Origin: Bacteroidota bacterium | GTDB taxonomy: Bacteria > Bacteroidota > Bacteroidia > Chitinophagales > Chitinophagaceae | Direction: 5' to 3' | NCBI GenBank assembly: GCA_005884665.1 | Contig: VBAT01000034.1 | Span: 122,495-186,494, forward strand | DNA: 64,000 nucleotides | Part shown: positions 37,975 to 46,842 of the stretch, one piece after another | Numbering within the stretch: the stretch's first letter is position 1 | Layout of the letters: each line of letters opens with the position of its first letter | The notes under the pieces: generated by a model | The model's input: only the letters and a program-made list of their open reading frames with translations | Database searches by the model: none | Told to the model about the DNA's origin: nothing | Program-made: the position numbers and the translations under genes

Positions 37975-39138
37975 ATGAAAATTCTGATGGTTATTGATTC
38001 CATCGTAAAGGGAGGAAGGGAAAGAAGGATGCTCGAACTGGTAAAAGCGCTTACCAGGCCCGGGCAGGACTATAGCATTTACCTGGTTTCTCTGACCAAT
38101 GTTATTGAATACGACTATGTACACCAGCTGCCTATCAAACTGGAAATAATAGAAAGGAGAAGCAAGAAGGATCTCAGTGTAATTTTCAAGCTTAGGAAAA
38201 TCATAAAAACATTTGAACCCGACGTTATTCATTCCTGGGGTTCCATGTCGAGCGTTTACCTGAGTATGGTGAACCTGTTTACCCGTAACAGTTCCTTTAT
38301 TAATAGTACAATTGCCGATGCTTATTCCTGGAATGTATTCAACCGGCTTTACCTGCGCACAAAACTGACAGCTCCTTTTTCCAGGGTAATACTGGCGAAT
38401 TCACAGGCTGGTTTGAAAAATTACAAAGTGCCCCGTCATAAAGCGGTTTGTATATATAATGGTATCGATCTTTCGCGCTTCCGCAACCTCGTTCCCGCTG
38501 ATCAAATGGAACGCAAATTATTAGGCGAACCGAAAGGCAATAGTTTTATTGGCGCTATGGTGGGAGCCTTCGAAGACCGGAAGGACTATGATACGCTGAT
38601 CAAAGCCGCTGTTAAACTCTGTTTATTCAACCGAAGGGCAGTATTCTTCCTGATCGGTGAAGGTTCATTGATGAACTCAATCAAGCAGCAGGTACCCGGT
38701 GAACTGCTCAATTCCCAGATTTATTTCCTGGGTTCACGAAATGATATCGAATCCATATTGCAGATCGTGGATGTTGGTTTGCTGATCACTCCGTGTGAAG
38801 GGATTTCAAACTCGATAATGGAGTATATGGCTTCCGGTAAGCCCGTTATCGCCTCCCGTGAAGGTGGTACGCAAGAGCTGGTAGTAGATGGTGAGACCGG
38901 TTTTCTCGTTGATCAGAAAAGAGCCGACCAGATCGTTGAAAAAATGGACTTGTTGATGAAGAATCCTGGACTGGCGAAGGCCATGGGACAAAACGGACTG
39001 CAAAGGATCAAGAAGCAATTTGATATTTCTAAAATGACCGAACGGTATATTGAAGTTTATAATAAATATGGGCGTTGGAACGCAAGACCCGTTAAAGAAG
39101 CCCAGCCAGCGTCTTATTTTTTGAAATCAACTAATTAA
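37975..39138 (+). CDS. Glycosyltransferase family 4 protein (copy B)
   Basis: MKILMVIDSIVKGGRERRMLELVKALTRPGQDYSIYLVSL; colinear with copy A at 34835 throughout. Confidence 0.94.
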   Translation: MKILMVIDSIVKGGRERRMLELVKALTRPGQDYSIYLVSLTNVIEYDYVHQLPIKLEIIERRSKKDLSVIFKLRKIIKTFEPDVIHSWGSMSSVYLSMVNLFTRNSSFINSTIADAYSWNVFNRLYLRTKLTAPFSRVILANSQAGLKNYKVPRHKAVCIYNGIDLSRFRNLVPADQMERKLLGEPKGNSFIGAMVGAFEDRKDYDTLIKAAVKLCLFNRRAVFFLIGEGSLMNSIKQQVPGELLNSQIYFLGSRNDIESILQIVDVGLLITPCEGISNSIMEYMASGKPVIASREGGTQELVVDGETGFLVDQKRADQIVEKMDLLMKNPGLAKAMGQNGLQRIKKQFDISKMTERYIEVYNKYGRWNARPVKEAQPASYFLKSTN

Positions 39139-39139
39139 T

Positions 39140-40990
39140 ATGTGCGGAATACTTGGATGCATAAATTTTAAATACAAACCCGGATCGCTGGATTCGATCA
39201 GCCACCGCGGTCCCGATGGCAGCGGCGTGAAGCATTTTGCAATCAATGGCCATGATGTAACACTTGCGCACAGGCGCCTGTCCATTGTCGACCTTAGCGA
39301 AACCGGCGCTCAACCCATGTCATCAGGCGATGGAAATTCGTTTATTACATTCAACGGCGAGATATACAATCATGCTGACCTGAAGCCTAAAATGAAATTC
39401 TCGGATTTCAAAGGTCATTCAGACACGGAAACAATTGTCAATTTTTTCAACGAAGGCAATGTGGGATGTAACCTGAAACACCTCAATGGAATTTTTGGGT
39501 TTGCCATTCTCGATCAAAAAAATCAGAAGCTATACCTCACAAGGGATCGTTTTGGAGTGAAGCCTGTTTATTATTATTTCAAAAACAATCAACTCGTATT
39601 TTCTTCCGAAATAAGGCCGTTCAGGCATTATATTCAAATGGAATACAATAGGGAAAATGTGGCCGAAGGATTGAAAATGCGATATGTCGGCGCACCGGAT
39701 ACCATATTTAACGACATCAAAAAAGTAGAAGCCGGCCAGCTGATCACATTCGATCTTTCGAAGGAAGAGATAAATATAAGTACGGAGTACTATGTGCTGA
39801 CCCCGAAAATGGGATCGAGAAAACAGGAATCCGCATCGCTGGTCAAGGAATATGGCGACCTGTTCGAACAGGCTGTTGAACGCCAATTGATGTCGGATGT
39901 AGAGATTGGTGTATTACTAAGTGGTGGTATCGATTCAGCATTGGTTGCAGCCGTTGCAAAAAACAAATCGGCCAAACCTTTAAAGACATTTACCGTCGGT
40001 TTCAAAGAAGGCCTGTTTGACTCGGATGAAATTGAAATGGCAAAGGTTACAGCCCAGACACTGGACCTTGAGAACATCCATGTTCGTACCGATTTCGTTG
40101 ACTTTATTGAAGATCTTAAAAAGATCATTCGCATTGTAGAAGAGCCTATTGCCACTAATTCGATCATCCCGATGTATTCTCTTTCCAAACTTACATCGGA
40201 GCATGTGAAAGTCGTGTTGAGTGGGCAGGGCGCTGATGAACCGCTGTATGGCTATCGGAAATATAAAGGTCTTATTTTCCTAAAGCACCTGGAACGATAC
40301 AATTTCCTGAGAAGAGGATTGAAATGGACAGGCATGAAAAATGTTAGGAAAGAAGACGTCAGGAGATTTTATGATGCAGCTGTAGAAAAAGATATGCTCA
40401 CGGCTTACCGTGAATACAACAGTATTTCCTCCGGTAATGAACTGAGCATGCTGCTCAATAAAAACGGTCTTACTGACACGGCTACGATCTTACGGAAAAA
40501 ACAGGGCTTGTTCAAGGAAAAATGGGACGCCAGGATACCCTCTGGTAAAGCGATCGTCACGTTTCCATTCCTGGACCTCCGCAATTCTTTGGCTGATGAC
40601 CTGCTGATGTATACAGATAAACTGATGATGCATTTCAGCGTGGAGTGCCGTGTGCCAATACTGGACAACGATCTGATCGAATTCATCGAGTCTTTACACC
40701 ACACTTATAAGTTGAGCTTCTCGAAGGGAAAAATCATTCATAAGAAGTTCGCCGAAGAATATTTGCCCTCTTCTATTATTCACCGTAAGAAGATCGGGTT
40801 TGCAACCCCCGCTTCGAAATGGTATAAGACACATAAGCTGCTTATCGAAGATATTATCTGTTCGAATAAGGAAATGGCTAAAATATTTAATATTGATGCG
40901 ATCAAAGAGATTCTGAGTGCGCATGAACAGAATCAGAATCTTGAAAAGCAGATACTCCTGTTGTTGTCCATTTCCCTGCTGACCGAATAA
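39140..40990 (+). CDS. asnB: Asparagine synthase (glutamine-hydrolysing) family amidotransferase, copy B
   Basis: MCGILGCINFK..., HRGPDGSG, LLSGGIDSALVAAVA, VLSGQGADEPLYGYRKY. Confidence 0.93.
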   Translation: MCGILGCINFKYKPGSLDSISHRGPDGSGVKHFAINGHDVTLAHRRLSIVDLSETGAQPMSSGDGNSFITFNGEIYNHADLKPKMKFSDFKGHSDTETIVNFFNEGNVGCNLKHLNGIFGFAILDQKNQKLYLTRDRFGVKPVYYYFKNNQLVFSSEIRPFRHYIQMEYNRENVAEGLKMRYVGAPDTIFNDIKKVEAGQLITFDLSKEEINISTEYYVLTPKMGSRKQESASLVKEYGDLFEQAVERQLMSDVEIGVLLSGGIDSALVAAVAKNKSAKPLKTFTVGFKEGLFDSDEIEMAKVTAQTLDLENIHVRTDFVDFIEDLKKIIRIVEEPIATNSIIPMYSLSKLTSEHVKVVLSGQGADEPLYGYRKYKGLIFLKHLERYNFLRRGLKWTGMKNVRKEDVRRFYDAAVEKDMLTAYREYNSISSGNELSMLLNKNGLTDTATILRKKQGLFKEKWDARIPSGKAIVTFPFLDLRNSLADDLLMYTDKLMMHFSVECRVPILDNDLIEFIESLHHTYKLSFSKGKIIHKKFAEEYLPSSIIHRKKIGFATPASKWYKTHKLLIEDIICSNKEMAKIFNIDAIKEILSAHEQNQNLEKQILLLLSISLLTE

Positions 40991-41009
40991 TCTTAACAAA
41001 CACTGATTC

Positions 41010-41558
41010 ATGCGCAGGCACAGCCAATCGGATCTTTTCAGGTATACAGGGGGTACCGGCTTTACCACTTTCCTGAAGACTTTCTTCAGGGAGCCCGGAT
41101 ACAGATACATTTCTTACTACCGATGGGTAAGAGCACGGAAGAACACACCGGTCATTGGGCTTATTGCGCGATTCCTGCTAAGAAATTGCAGTCATAAATT
41201 TTTATTCCAGATACCATACGATACCAGTATCGGTGAAGGATTTTACATCGGTCACTTCGGTAGTATTATTATTAACAAGGACGCGATCATTGGCAAAAAT
41301 TGTAATATAGCTCCGGGCGTAACGATTGGGCAAGCCAATCGCGGGTCACGGCAGGGCGCTCCCGTACTTGGAGATTCAGTCTGGATAGGTGTAAACTCTG
41401 TGATCGTTGGCAAAATAACGATCGGTAATAATGTATTGATAGCTCCCGGTGCATACGTAAATATTGACGTCCCGGACAACTCGATCGTCGTTGGCAATCC
41501 TGCAACCATCAAGTCCCGCGAAGATGCAACGGTAGGATATATTCAGAATAAAGTGTAA
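41010..41558 (+). CDS. Serine acetyltransferase-like hexapeptide acyltransferase
   Basis: Left-handed beta-helix hexapeptides: IGEGFYIGHFGSIIINKDAIIGKNCNIAPGVTIG...VWIGVNSVIVGKITIGNNVLIAPGAYVN. Confidence 0.92.
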   Translation: MRRHSQSDLFRYTGGTGFTTFLKTFFREPGYRYISYYRWVRARKNTPVIGLIARFLLRNCSHKFLFQIPYDTSIGEGFYIGHFGSIIINKDAIIGKNCNIAPGVTIGQANRGSRQGAPVLGDSVWIGVNSVIVGKITIGNNVLIAPGAYVNIDVPDNSIVVGNPATIKSREDATVGYIQNKV

Positions 41559-41931
41559 GCAGGCCTACCATCCGTAACTTTTCCTCATTTGTTGATAACT
41601 TTTTAACAGAGTTCGATTAAACCTTTAAGCACGTCGTTATAAATTCCCTCGAGCTATTGACTACGATCAACTGCTTGTAGCGCTATAAATCATTCCATTT
41701 AAATGATAATATGAAACAGGACTAAGAAATGTCTTGTTACATATATCGTAAACCCTGATATGATTTTATTGTGTAGTTATTATATTACAACCTAAATTTA
41801 TTTTCATTTACAATACCTGCGAATGTAATTTTAAAATCGAGCACAGCATTATAAAACGAAGCGGTTTCCTTGATTCTAGTTAATTGTTTACGGCACTGTT
41901 GTTGAAAACATGCGCGAAAACAATACATAAT

Positions 41932-44334
41932 ATGAAAAACAGGAAACCTCTTCTCTTCCGCACCACAGGATTGTTTACTGTCCTGGTCAGCGGGGCAATC
42001 TTTTTCGCAGGTTGCAAAAAAGATATCTCAGCAGAAAAATATGACGGAAATACAGATGCTTCGGATGAAACTTCACAATCAATATCTGCAGCGGCCGCGA
42101 CCCTGAATGAAGGTTTCGGTTCACAGGCAGTAGGTGGAGCAAACAGTTCAACGGTTTATCATGTAACAAATCTCAATGCTTCCGGCTCAGGTTCACTCGC
42201 AGCCGGTATTGGTTCTAATAAAACAATTGTGTTCGACGTATCAGGAACGATAACAGCCAGGTTATACCTTGCCAGTGTATCTTACTTAACAATAGATGCA
42301 ACCGGCAAGGATATTATAATTAATGGCAATAACAACGGGGACGCCATCAGTATGGACGGTCCTAATACGCATCATATTATAATAAAAGGTCTGACTGTAA
42401 CAAATGCGGGAGGCGATGGTATGAACGTTGTCAGCGGCGCTCACGATATTCTGATCACCAACTGTTCTTCTTACGGTAACAGGGATGGTAATATAGATAT
42501 CGCCGGTGATAACAGCAGTACTACCAAGAATGTTACCGTTCAATGGTGTATCCTGGGTACAGGTGTTTCCGGCTCTGATTATTCAGGCGACATGCTGATC
42601 ACCGGTCAAAATGTAACGGCTCACCATAACTTATTTGTACCTGCAGGCCCGAACGTAGTCGGGGAACGTTGCCCATTGGTTCATTGTAACTATTCTCCTG
42701 TTGGCGCACCCAATGCAGATTTCCGTAACAATGTAATTTGGAAATTTGGAAGGAACAACGCCACTGGTTCAGGTTACGGCACAGATGTCGCTTACTCAGC
42801 AACTGCAAACGTCGTTAATAATTATTACTATTCTCCTTCTGATGGAGGTAATGCAGTTGTAGTTAATGGTAGCTATGGTAGCACACCCAAAGGCAATGCA
42901 TATGTTGCAGGAAACGTTAGCGGAAACACCGGCGTCAATCCCAACAGCCAGAGCAATCATGCTGAATACGCGATCGCTTCACAGTATGCAGTTACTACAC
43001 AGGATGCATGTACTGCTGCACAGCTCGTCCTTTCACAGGCAGGTCCAAGACCTCTTAACTCAGCTAACCTGGCCCTGGTTAATTCTGTTGCTTTAACAGG
43101 TTGCAGTGTTACACCTCCATCTAATCAAAACCCGACAGCAAACGCGGGGAATGATCAAACCATCACTTTACCGACTTCTCTTGTTTCCCTGAATGGTAGC
43201 GGTTCTGATCCTGATGGCAGCATCGCTTCATATGCATGGTCAAAAGTTTCTGGTACTGGTGGTACGATCACTTCAGCTAATGCAGCAACAACAACTATTA
43301 CCGGTTTAACGGCTGGTTCATATACTTTCAAGTTAACCGTAACTGATGATAAAGGTGCTACCGCTTCGGACAATGTAACTATTACAGTAAATAATGCTGT
43401 TGTAAATAACATACTCCCGACTGTGAGCGCAGGAAGTAATCAAACTATCACGCTCCCGACAAGCTCAGCAAGCCTGAGTGGTTCGGCTTCAGATCCTGAT
43501 GGCACTATCGCTTCTTATGCATGGTCAAAGGTTTCAGGCACTGGAGGTACAATTACATCACCTGCTACCGCAGCAACAACAGTTACCGGTTTAACAGCTG
43601 GCTCCTATACGTTCAAATTAACAGTAACTGACAACAAAGGCGCAACTGCTTCAGCCAATGTATCTGTTACAGTGAATGCAGCGGCTCCTCCATCGGGTGG
43701 CGGCGGGTATGGCACCGCAGTATTCTCTCAAGGATATAACAGTGCCTCTACTGTCACAACCAATCAGGGCAGAAGAAATTCAGTTTCGACTACTTTATAC
43801 AGCGCAGGGCCTGGTTCGTTCCGCTCCGAAGTAAGGGCGGGTGATCCATGTTTGTCCGGAGGTTTCCGCAGTGAAATGGCTTATACCAGCACTGCTCAAA
43901 ATCCTGTCGAAGGCGTGACTGAGTATGATGTTTACTACCAGAACTGGAGTGGTTTCGATGGCGGTGGTGGTACGATCGCCTGGAATCCCAGCACCAGCGG
44001 CGCTGGCTCACTGGTATCATTGCAGAACTATGGTGGTAAGTTTGACGTAGTTCGTGCTATCGGTTCGACAGTAACACACCAAAGCGGCACTTTAATGAGT
44101 GTTGCTTCTAACACCTGGTACAAAATGAGATGGGAATACAAATGGAGCACAGGAACAGATGGATATGTACGTCTCTATATCAATAATGTACTGTATTACT
44201 CATTCACAGGTAAAACTTCAGACGGAAGCACTATATCGTTCCGGGTGGGTCAGAACAGGTGGCCTAACTCAGGTAGCTCGATGCAGGTAACTTCTGTTTG
44301 CTATTACGACAACCTGACGATTTATAAAAAATAA
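41932..44334 (+). CDS. Secreted lipoprotein: pectate-lyase-like beta-helix + 2 PKD domains + C-terminal polysaccharide-lyase-like domain
   Basis: Lipobox (FFAGCKKD), beta-helix with WCILGTG...HHNLFVPAGPNVVGERCP, two PKD repeats, C-terminal FRSEVRAGDPC...NTWYKMRWEYKWSTGTDGYVRLYINNVLYYSFTGKT. Confidence 0.88.
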   Translation: MKNRKPLLFRTTGLFTVLVSGAIFFAGCKKDISAEKYDGNTDASDETSQSISAAAATLNEGFGSQAVGGANSSTVYHVTNLNASGSGSLAAGIGSNKTIVFDVSGTITARLYLASVSYLTIDATGKDIIINGNNNGDAISMDGPNTHHIIIKGLTVTNAGGDGMNVVSGAHDILITNCSSYGNRDGNIDIAGDNSSTTKNVTVQWCILGTGVSGSDYSGDMLITGQNVTAHHNLFVPAGPNVVGERCPLVHCNYSPVGAPNADFRNNVIWKFGRNNATGSGYGTDVAYSATANVVNNYYYSPSDGGNAVVVNGSYGSTPKGNAYVAGNVSGNTGVNPNSQSNHAEYAIASQYAVTTQDACTAAQLVLSQAGPRPLNSANLALVNSVALTGCSVTPPSNQNPTANAGNDQTITLPTSLVSLNGSGSDPDGSIASYAWSKVSGTGGTITSANAATTTITGLTAGSYTFKLTVTDDKGATASDNVTITVNNAVVNNILPTVSAGSNQTITLPTSSASLSGSASDPDGTIASYAWSKVSGTGGTITSPATAATTVTGLTAGSYTFKLTVTDNKGATASANVSVTVNAAAPPSGGGGYGTAVFSQGYNSASTVTTNQGRRNSVSTTLYSAGPGSFRSEVRAGDPCLSGGFRSEMAYTSTAQNPVEGVTEYDVYYQNWSGFDGGGGTIAWNPSTSGAGSLVSLQNYGGKFDVVRAIGSTVTHQSGTLMSVASNTWYKMRWEYKWSTGTDGYVRLYINNVLYYSFTGKTSDGSTISFRVGQNRWPNSGSSMQVTSVCYYDNLTIYKK
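43126..43680 (+). repeat. Two near-identical PKD domain repeats
   Basis: NAGNDQTITLPTS...SYAWSKVSGTGGTITS...TGLTAGSYTFKLTVTDDKGATAS occurs twice (about 285-nt period). Confidence 0.9.
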
Positions 44335-44414
44335 CCAAGAATAGGCCGGGTTTGGCATGACAATCGTAAAAACCCGTATCCGGCAGAAACTTTTCAAAAA
44401 CCTGGACAGGCAAC

Positions 44415-44460
44415 CCCGTTGAAGATCAGCCCACTGATTTTCAACGGGACTTTGCCTTTT
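44415..44460 (+). terminator. Putative intrinsic terminator after the lyase-like gene
   Basis: CCCGTTGAAGATCAG...CTGATTTTCAACGGG followed by actttgcctttt. Confidence 0.65.
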
Positions 44461-44846
44461 AGTAAATAAAGATGTTACTTTTACTTGCATCAACCAGTAA
44501 TTATTTGTACTTTTCGCCTCGTATAATTACGACCTTATTTAAAAAATTATTTATGCCCGTGCCTGTAACAAAAATGATTGAAAGCTACATTCTTAGCCTG
44601 GTTAATTACTTTAAACAACCCAGGTTTGTTTCAGCAGTCGTCATATTAAACAGGAACAGGAAAACTCCTCCTGCTTTCACACCATTTGGGCTGCGGCGCT
44701 AGAGCAATACCGCTTTCAGCGGCACCGCAATCAGTATTTCCTTCCTACGATAACCCATCCTTTCCAACTATCCCATTGAACGGGCCTACAGCCTGATCAG
44801 GCATCCATTTGCAACTTCCTATGGTAATCCATAAACCAATTGAGCA

Positions 44847-45746
44847 ATGGGCCTTCTTAAAAAATATTCGGATAAACTCTATTTGAAACAATGGGGCATT
44901 GGCTTCCTTAAAGGAAATATCGCAGATATTATCCGCAACAGGCAGTCTGCACTCAGTTTCGAATGGATCTCATTAAACGACAAGAGCATTTCTTATGCCG
45001 ATCCCTTCGTTTTCAAAACGGATGACGGCCGCGTTAATATTCTGTTCGAAAGCGTTAGCAGCCATAATCTCGATGGCAAGATTTCCCTGATGGTTTGTAA
45101 TGATAACCTTGAGCCTGTTTTCGAGAAAGTTGTTCTTAACACAAATGATCACCTGTCCTATCCTTACGTGTTCCGGGAAAACGGGAAAATATATGTGTTC
45201 CCCGAAAATGCTTTTGGCGGTTCACTGAACGCTTATGAATTCGATCCTGTTACCAATTCACTGATCAACAAAAAAGAGATCATCAAAAAACCCTTACTGG
45301 ATTCTACCATTCTGAAATATGAAAACAGGTACTGGCTCTTTGCCACATTCCTCGGGGATACGCTTAACAGCGACCTGCATATTTTCTATGCCGATCATTT
45401 GATGGGGCCTTATACCGCTCACTCAGGAAACCCGGTAAAACGACAATTGAATGGATCGAGACCAGCAGGCAATTTCATACAAGTTGACGGTGAAATTTAC
45501 CGGCCAACGCAAAATTGCAGTAACTATTACGGAGAGTCTATCACAATTAATCGCATCAAAGTACTGACCACAACTCGGTTTGAAGAAGAAGAGCATATGC
45601 TCATTGAGCCCAACAAAAATGACGAATTCAACTATGGCATTCATACGATCAATGCCGTTGATGATATTATTATCGTAGATGGCCAAAAAGGTCATTTTGA
45701 ACCCGTACAACAACTAAGTAGAAAACTAAAAAATATTTTTAACTGA
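44847..45746 (+). CDS. Glucosamine inositolphosphorylceramide transferase 1 N-terminal (GINT1_N)-like, beta-propeller protein
   Basis: YADPFVFKTDDGRVNILFESV...LSYPYVFRENGKIYVFPENA...LDSTILKYENRYWLFATF...GSRPAGNFIQVDGEIYRPTQNCSNYYGESITINRI. Confidence 0.75.
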   Translation: MGLLKKYSDKLYLKQWGIGFLKGNIADIIRNRQSALSFEWISLNDKSISYADPFVFKTDDGRVNILFESVSSHNLDGKISLMVCNDNLEPVFEKVVLNTNDHLSYPYVFRENGKIYVFPENAFGGSLNAYEFDPVTNSLINKKEIIKKPLLDSTILKYENRYWLFATFLGDTLNSDLHIFYADHLMGPYTAHSGNPVKRQLNGSRPAGNFIQVDGEIYRPTQNCSNYYGESITINRIKVLTTTRFEEEEHMLIEPNKNDEFNYGIHTINAVDDIIIVDGQKGHFEPVQQLSRKLKNIFN

Positions 45747-45752
45747 GCACTC

Positions 45753-46838
45753 ATGTCCCTATCCCTTTCCATAACGTCACCTTACGACAATGTTTTGTTT
45801 GTCGGCCCGGATTATAAAAATCACCGGGGCGGTATCGGAGCGGTATTGAGCATCTACTCAAAGAACATCAGCCCGTTCAATTTTATCGCCACCAACACAT
45901 ACAAGAACAAACTGTATGAGATGTTATATTTTTCCGGCTCGCTGCTGCGATTGTTCTTTCTATTAGTAAGAAACCGCCAAATCACGATCGTACATATTCA
46001 CGGCGCAAAGGATGGAAGCATTCTAAGGAAGTTCTTCGTTGGTTTTGTTGCAAAAAAACTGTTTGCCAGGAAAATCGTTTTTCATATTCACGCTGGTGCT
46101 TTTGATGAGTGTTACCAGAACGGCAATCCCCTTTACCGTTTCATGTGCCGGTTCCTTGTCAATAATTCTGAAGCACTTGTAGTGCTTTCCGGCCGGTGGA
46201 ATAATTTCTTCGAACAAAATTTCAGGATCAGGAAACTGCTGGTGATCAAAAACCCGGTAGAACACAAACGACCTGTTCTCGTAAGCCGCAAAAAAGACGC
46301 AGAAGTTGTATTTCTTTTCCTGGGCCGGATCGCAGATCACAAAGGTATTTTCGATCTCGTGGACCTCATTGTCCGTGAGCAGAAAACATTAAGAGGCAAA
46401 TGCAAATTCCTGATCGGTGGCAACCATGAAGTGGAAAGACTTAAGAACACTATTGCTGAAGGCGGCATCGGAGACCTGGCTGAATATATCGGGTGGGTAC
46501 AGGACGACGAGAAAGACAAGTTCTTTTATCAATCGGATTATTTTATTCTGCCCACATACGAAGAAGCGATGCCAATGACGATACTGGAAGCATTCAGTTT
46601 CGGCAAACCTGTAATCACGACGCCAGTAGGTAGCATCCCTGAAGTGGTAGAGAATTCCAAAAACGGGATCTTGTTTACGCCCGGTGATATGAACCAACTG
46701 AAAAAAATCCTTTTCGATGTAATTGATGACCGTTCGGGATATGACTGTATGAGAAAGCATGCGATGAATACCGCCACTTATTACTACCCGGAAAGTATAA
46801 AATCAGATTTAGAAAAGCTCTATTCAGAAATTTCTTAA
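45753..46838 (+). CDS. Glycosyltransferase family 4 protein
   Basis: FLGRIADHKGIFDLVDLI...YFILPTYEEAMPMTILEAFSFGKPVITTPVGSIPEVV. Confidence 0.93.
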   Translation: MSLSLSITSPYDNVLFVGPDYKNHRGGIGAVLSIYSKNISPFNFIATNTYKNKLYEMLYFSGSLLRLFFLLVRNRQITIVHIHGAKDGSILRKFFVGFVAKKLFARKIVFHIHAGAFDECYQNGNPLYRFMCRFLVNNSEALVVLSGRWNNFFEQNFRIRKLLVIKNPVEHKRPVLVSRKKDAEVVFLFLGRIADHKGIFDLVDLIVREQKTLRGKCKFLIGGNHEVERLKNTIAEGGIGDLAEYIGWVQDDEKDKFFYQSDYFILPTYEEAMPMTILEAFSFGKPVITTPVGSIPEVVENSKNGILFTPGDMNQLKKILFDVIDDRSGYDCMRKHAMNTATYYYPESIKSDLEKLYSEIS

Positions 46839-46842
46839 ACTT

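Noticed and set aside
44472-44702. 76-aa ORF between the terminator and the GINT1_N-like gene
   Set aside because: No recognisable features or RBS; low complexity start; could not be supported.
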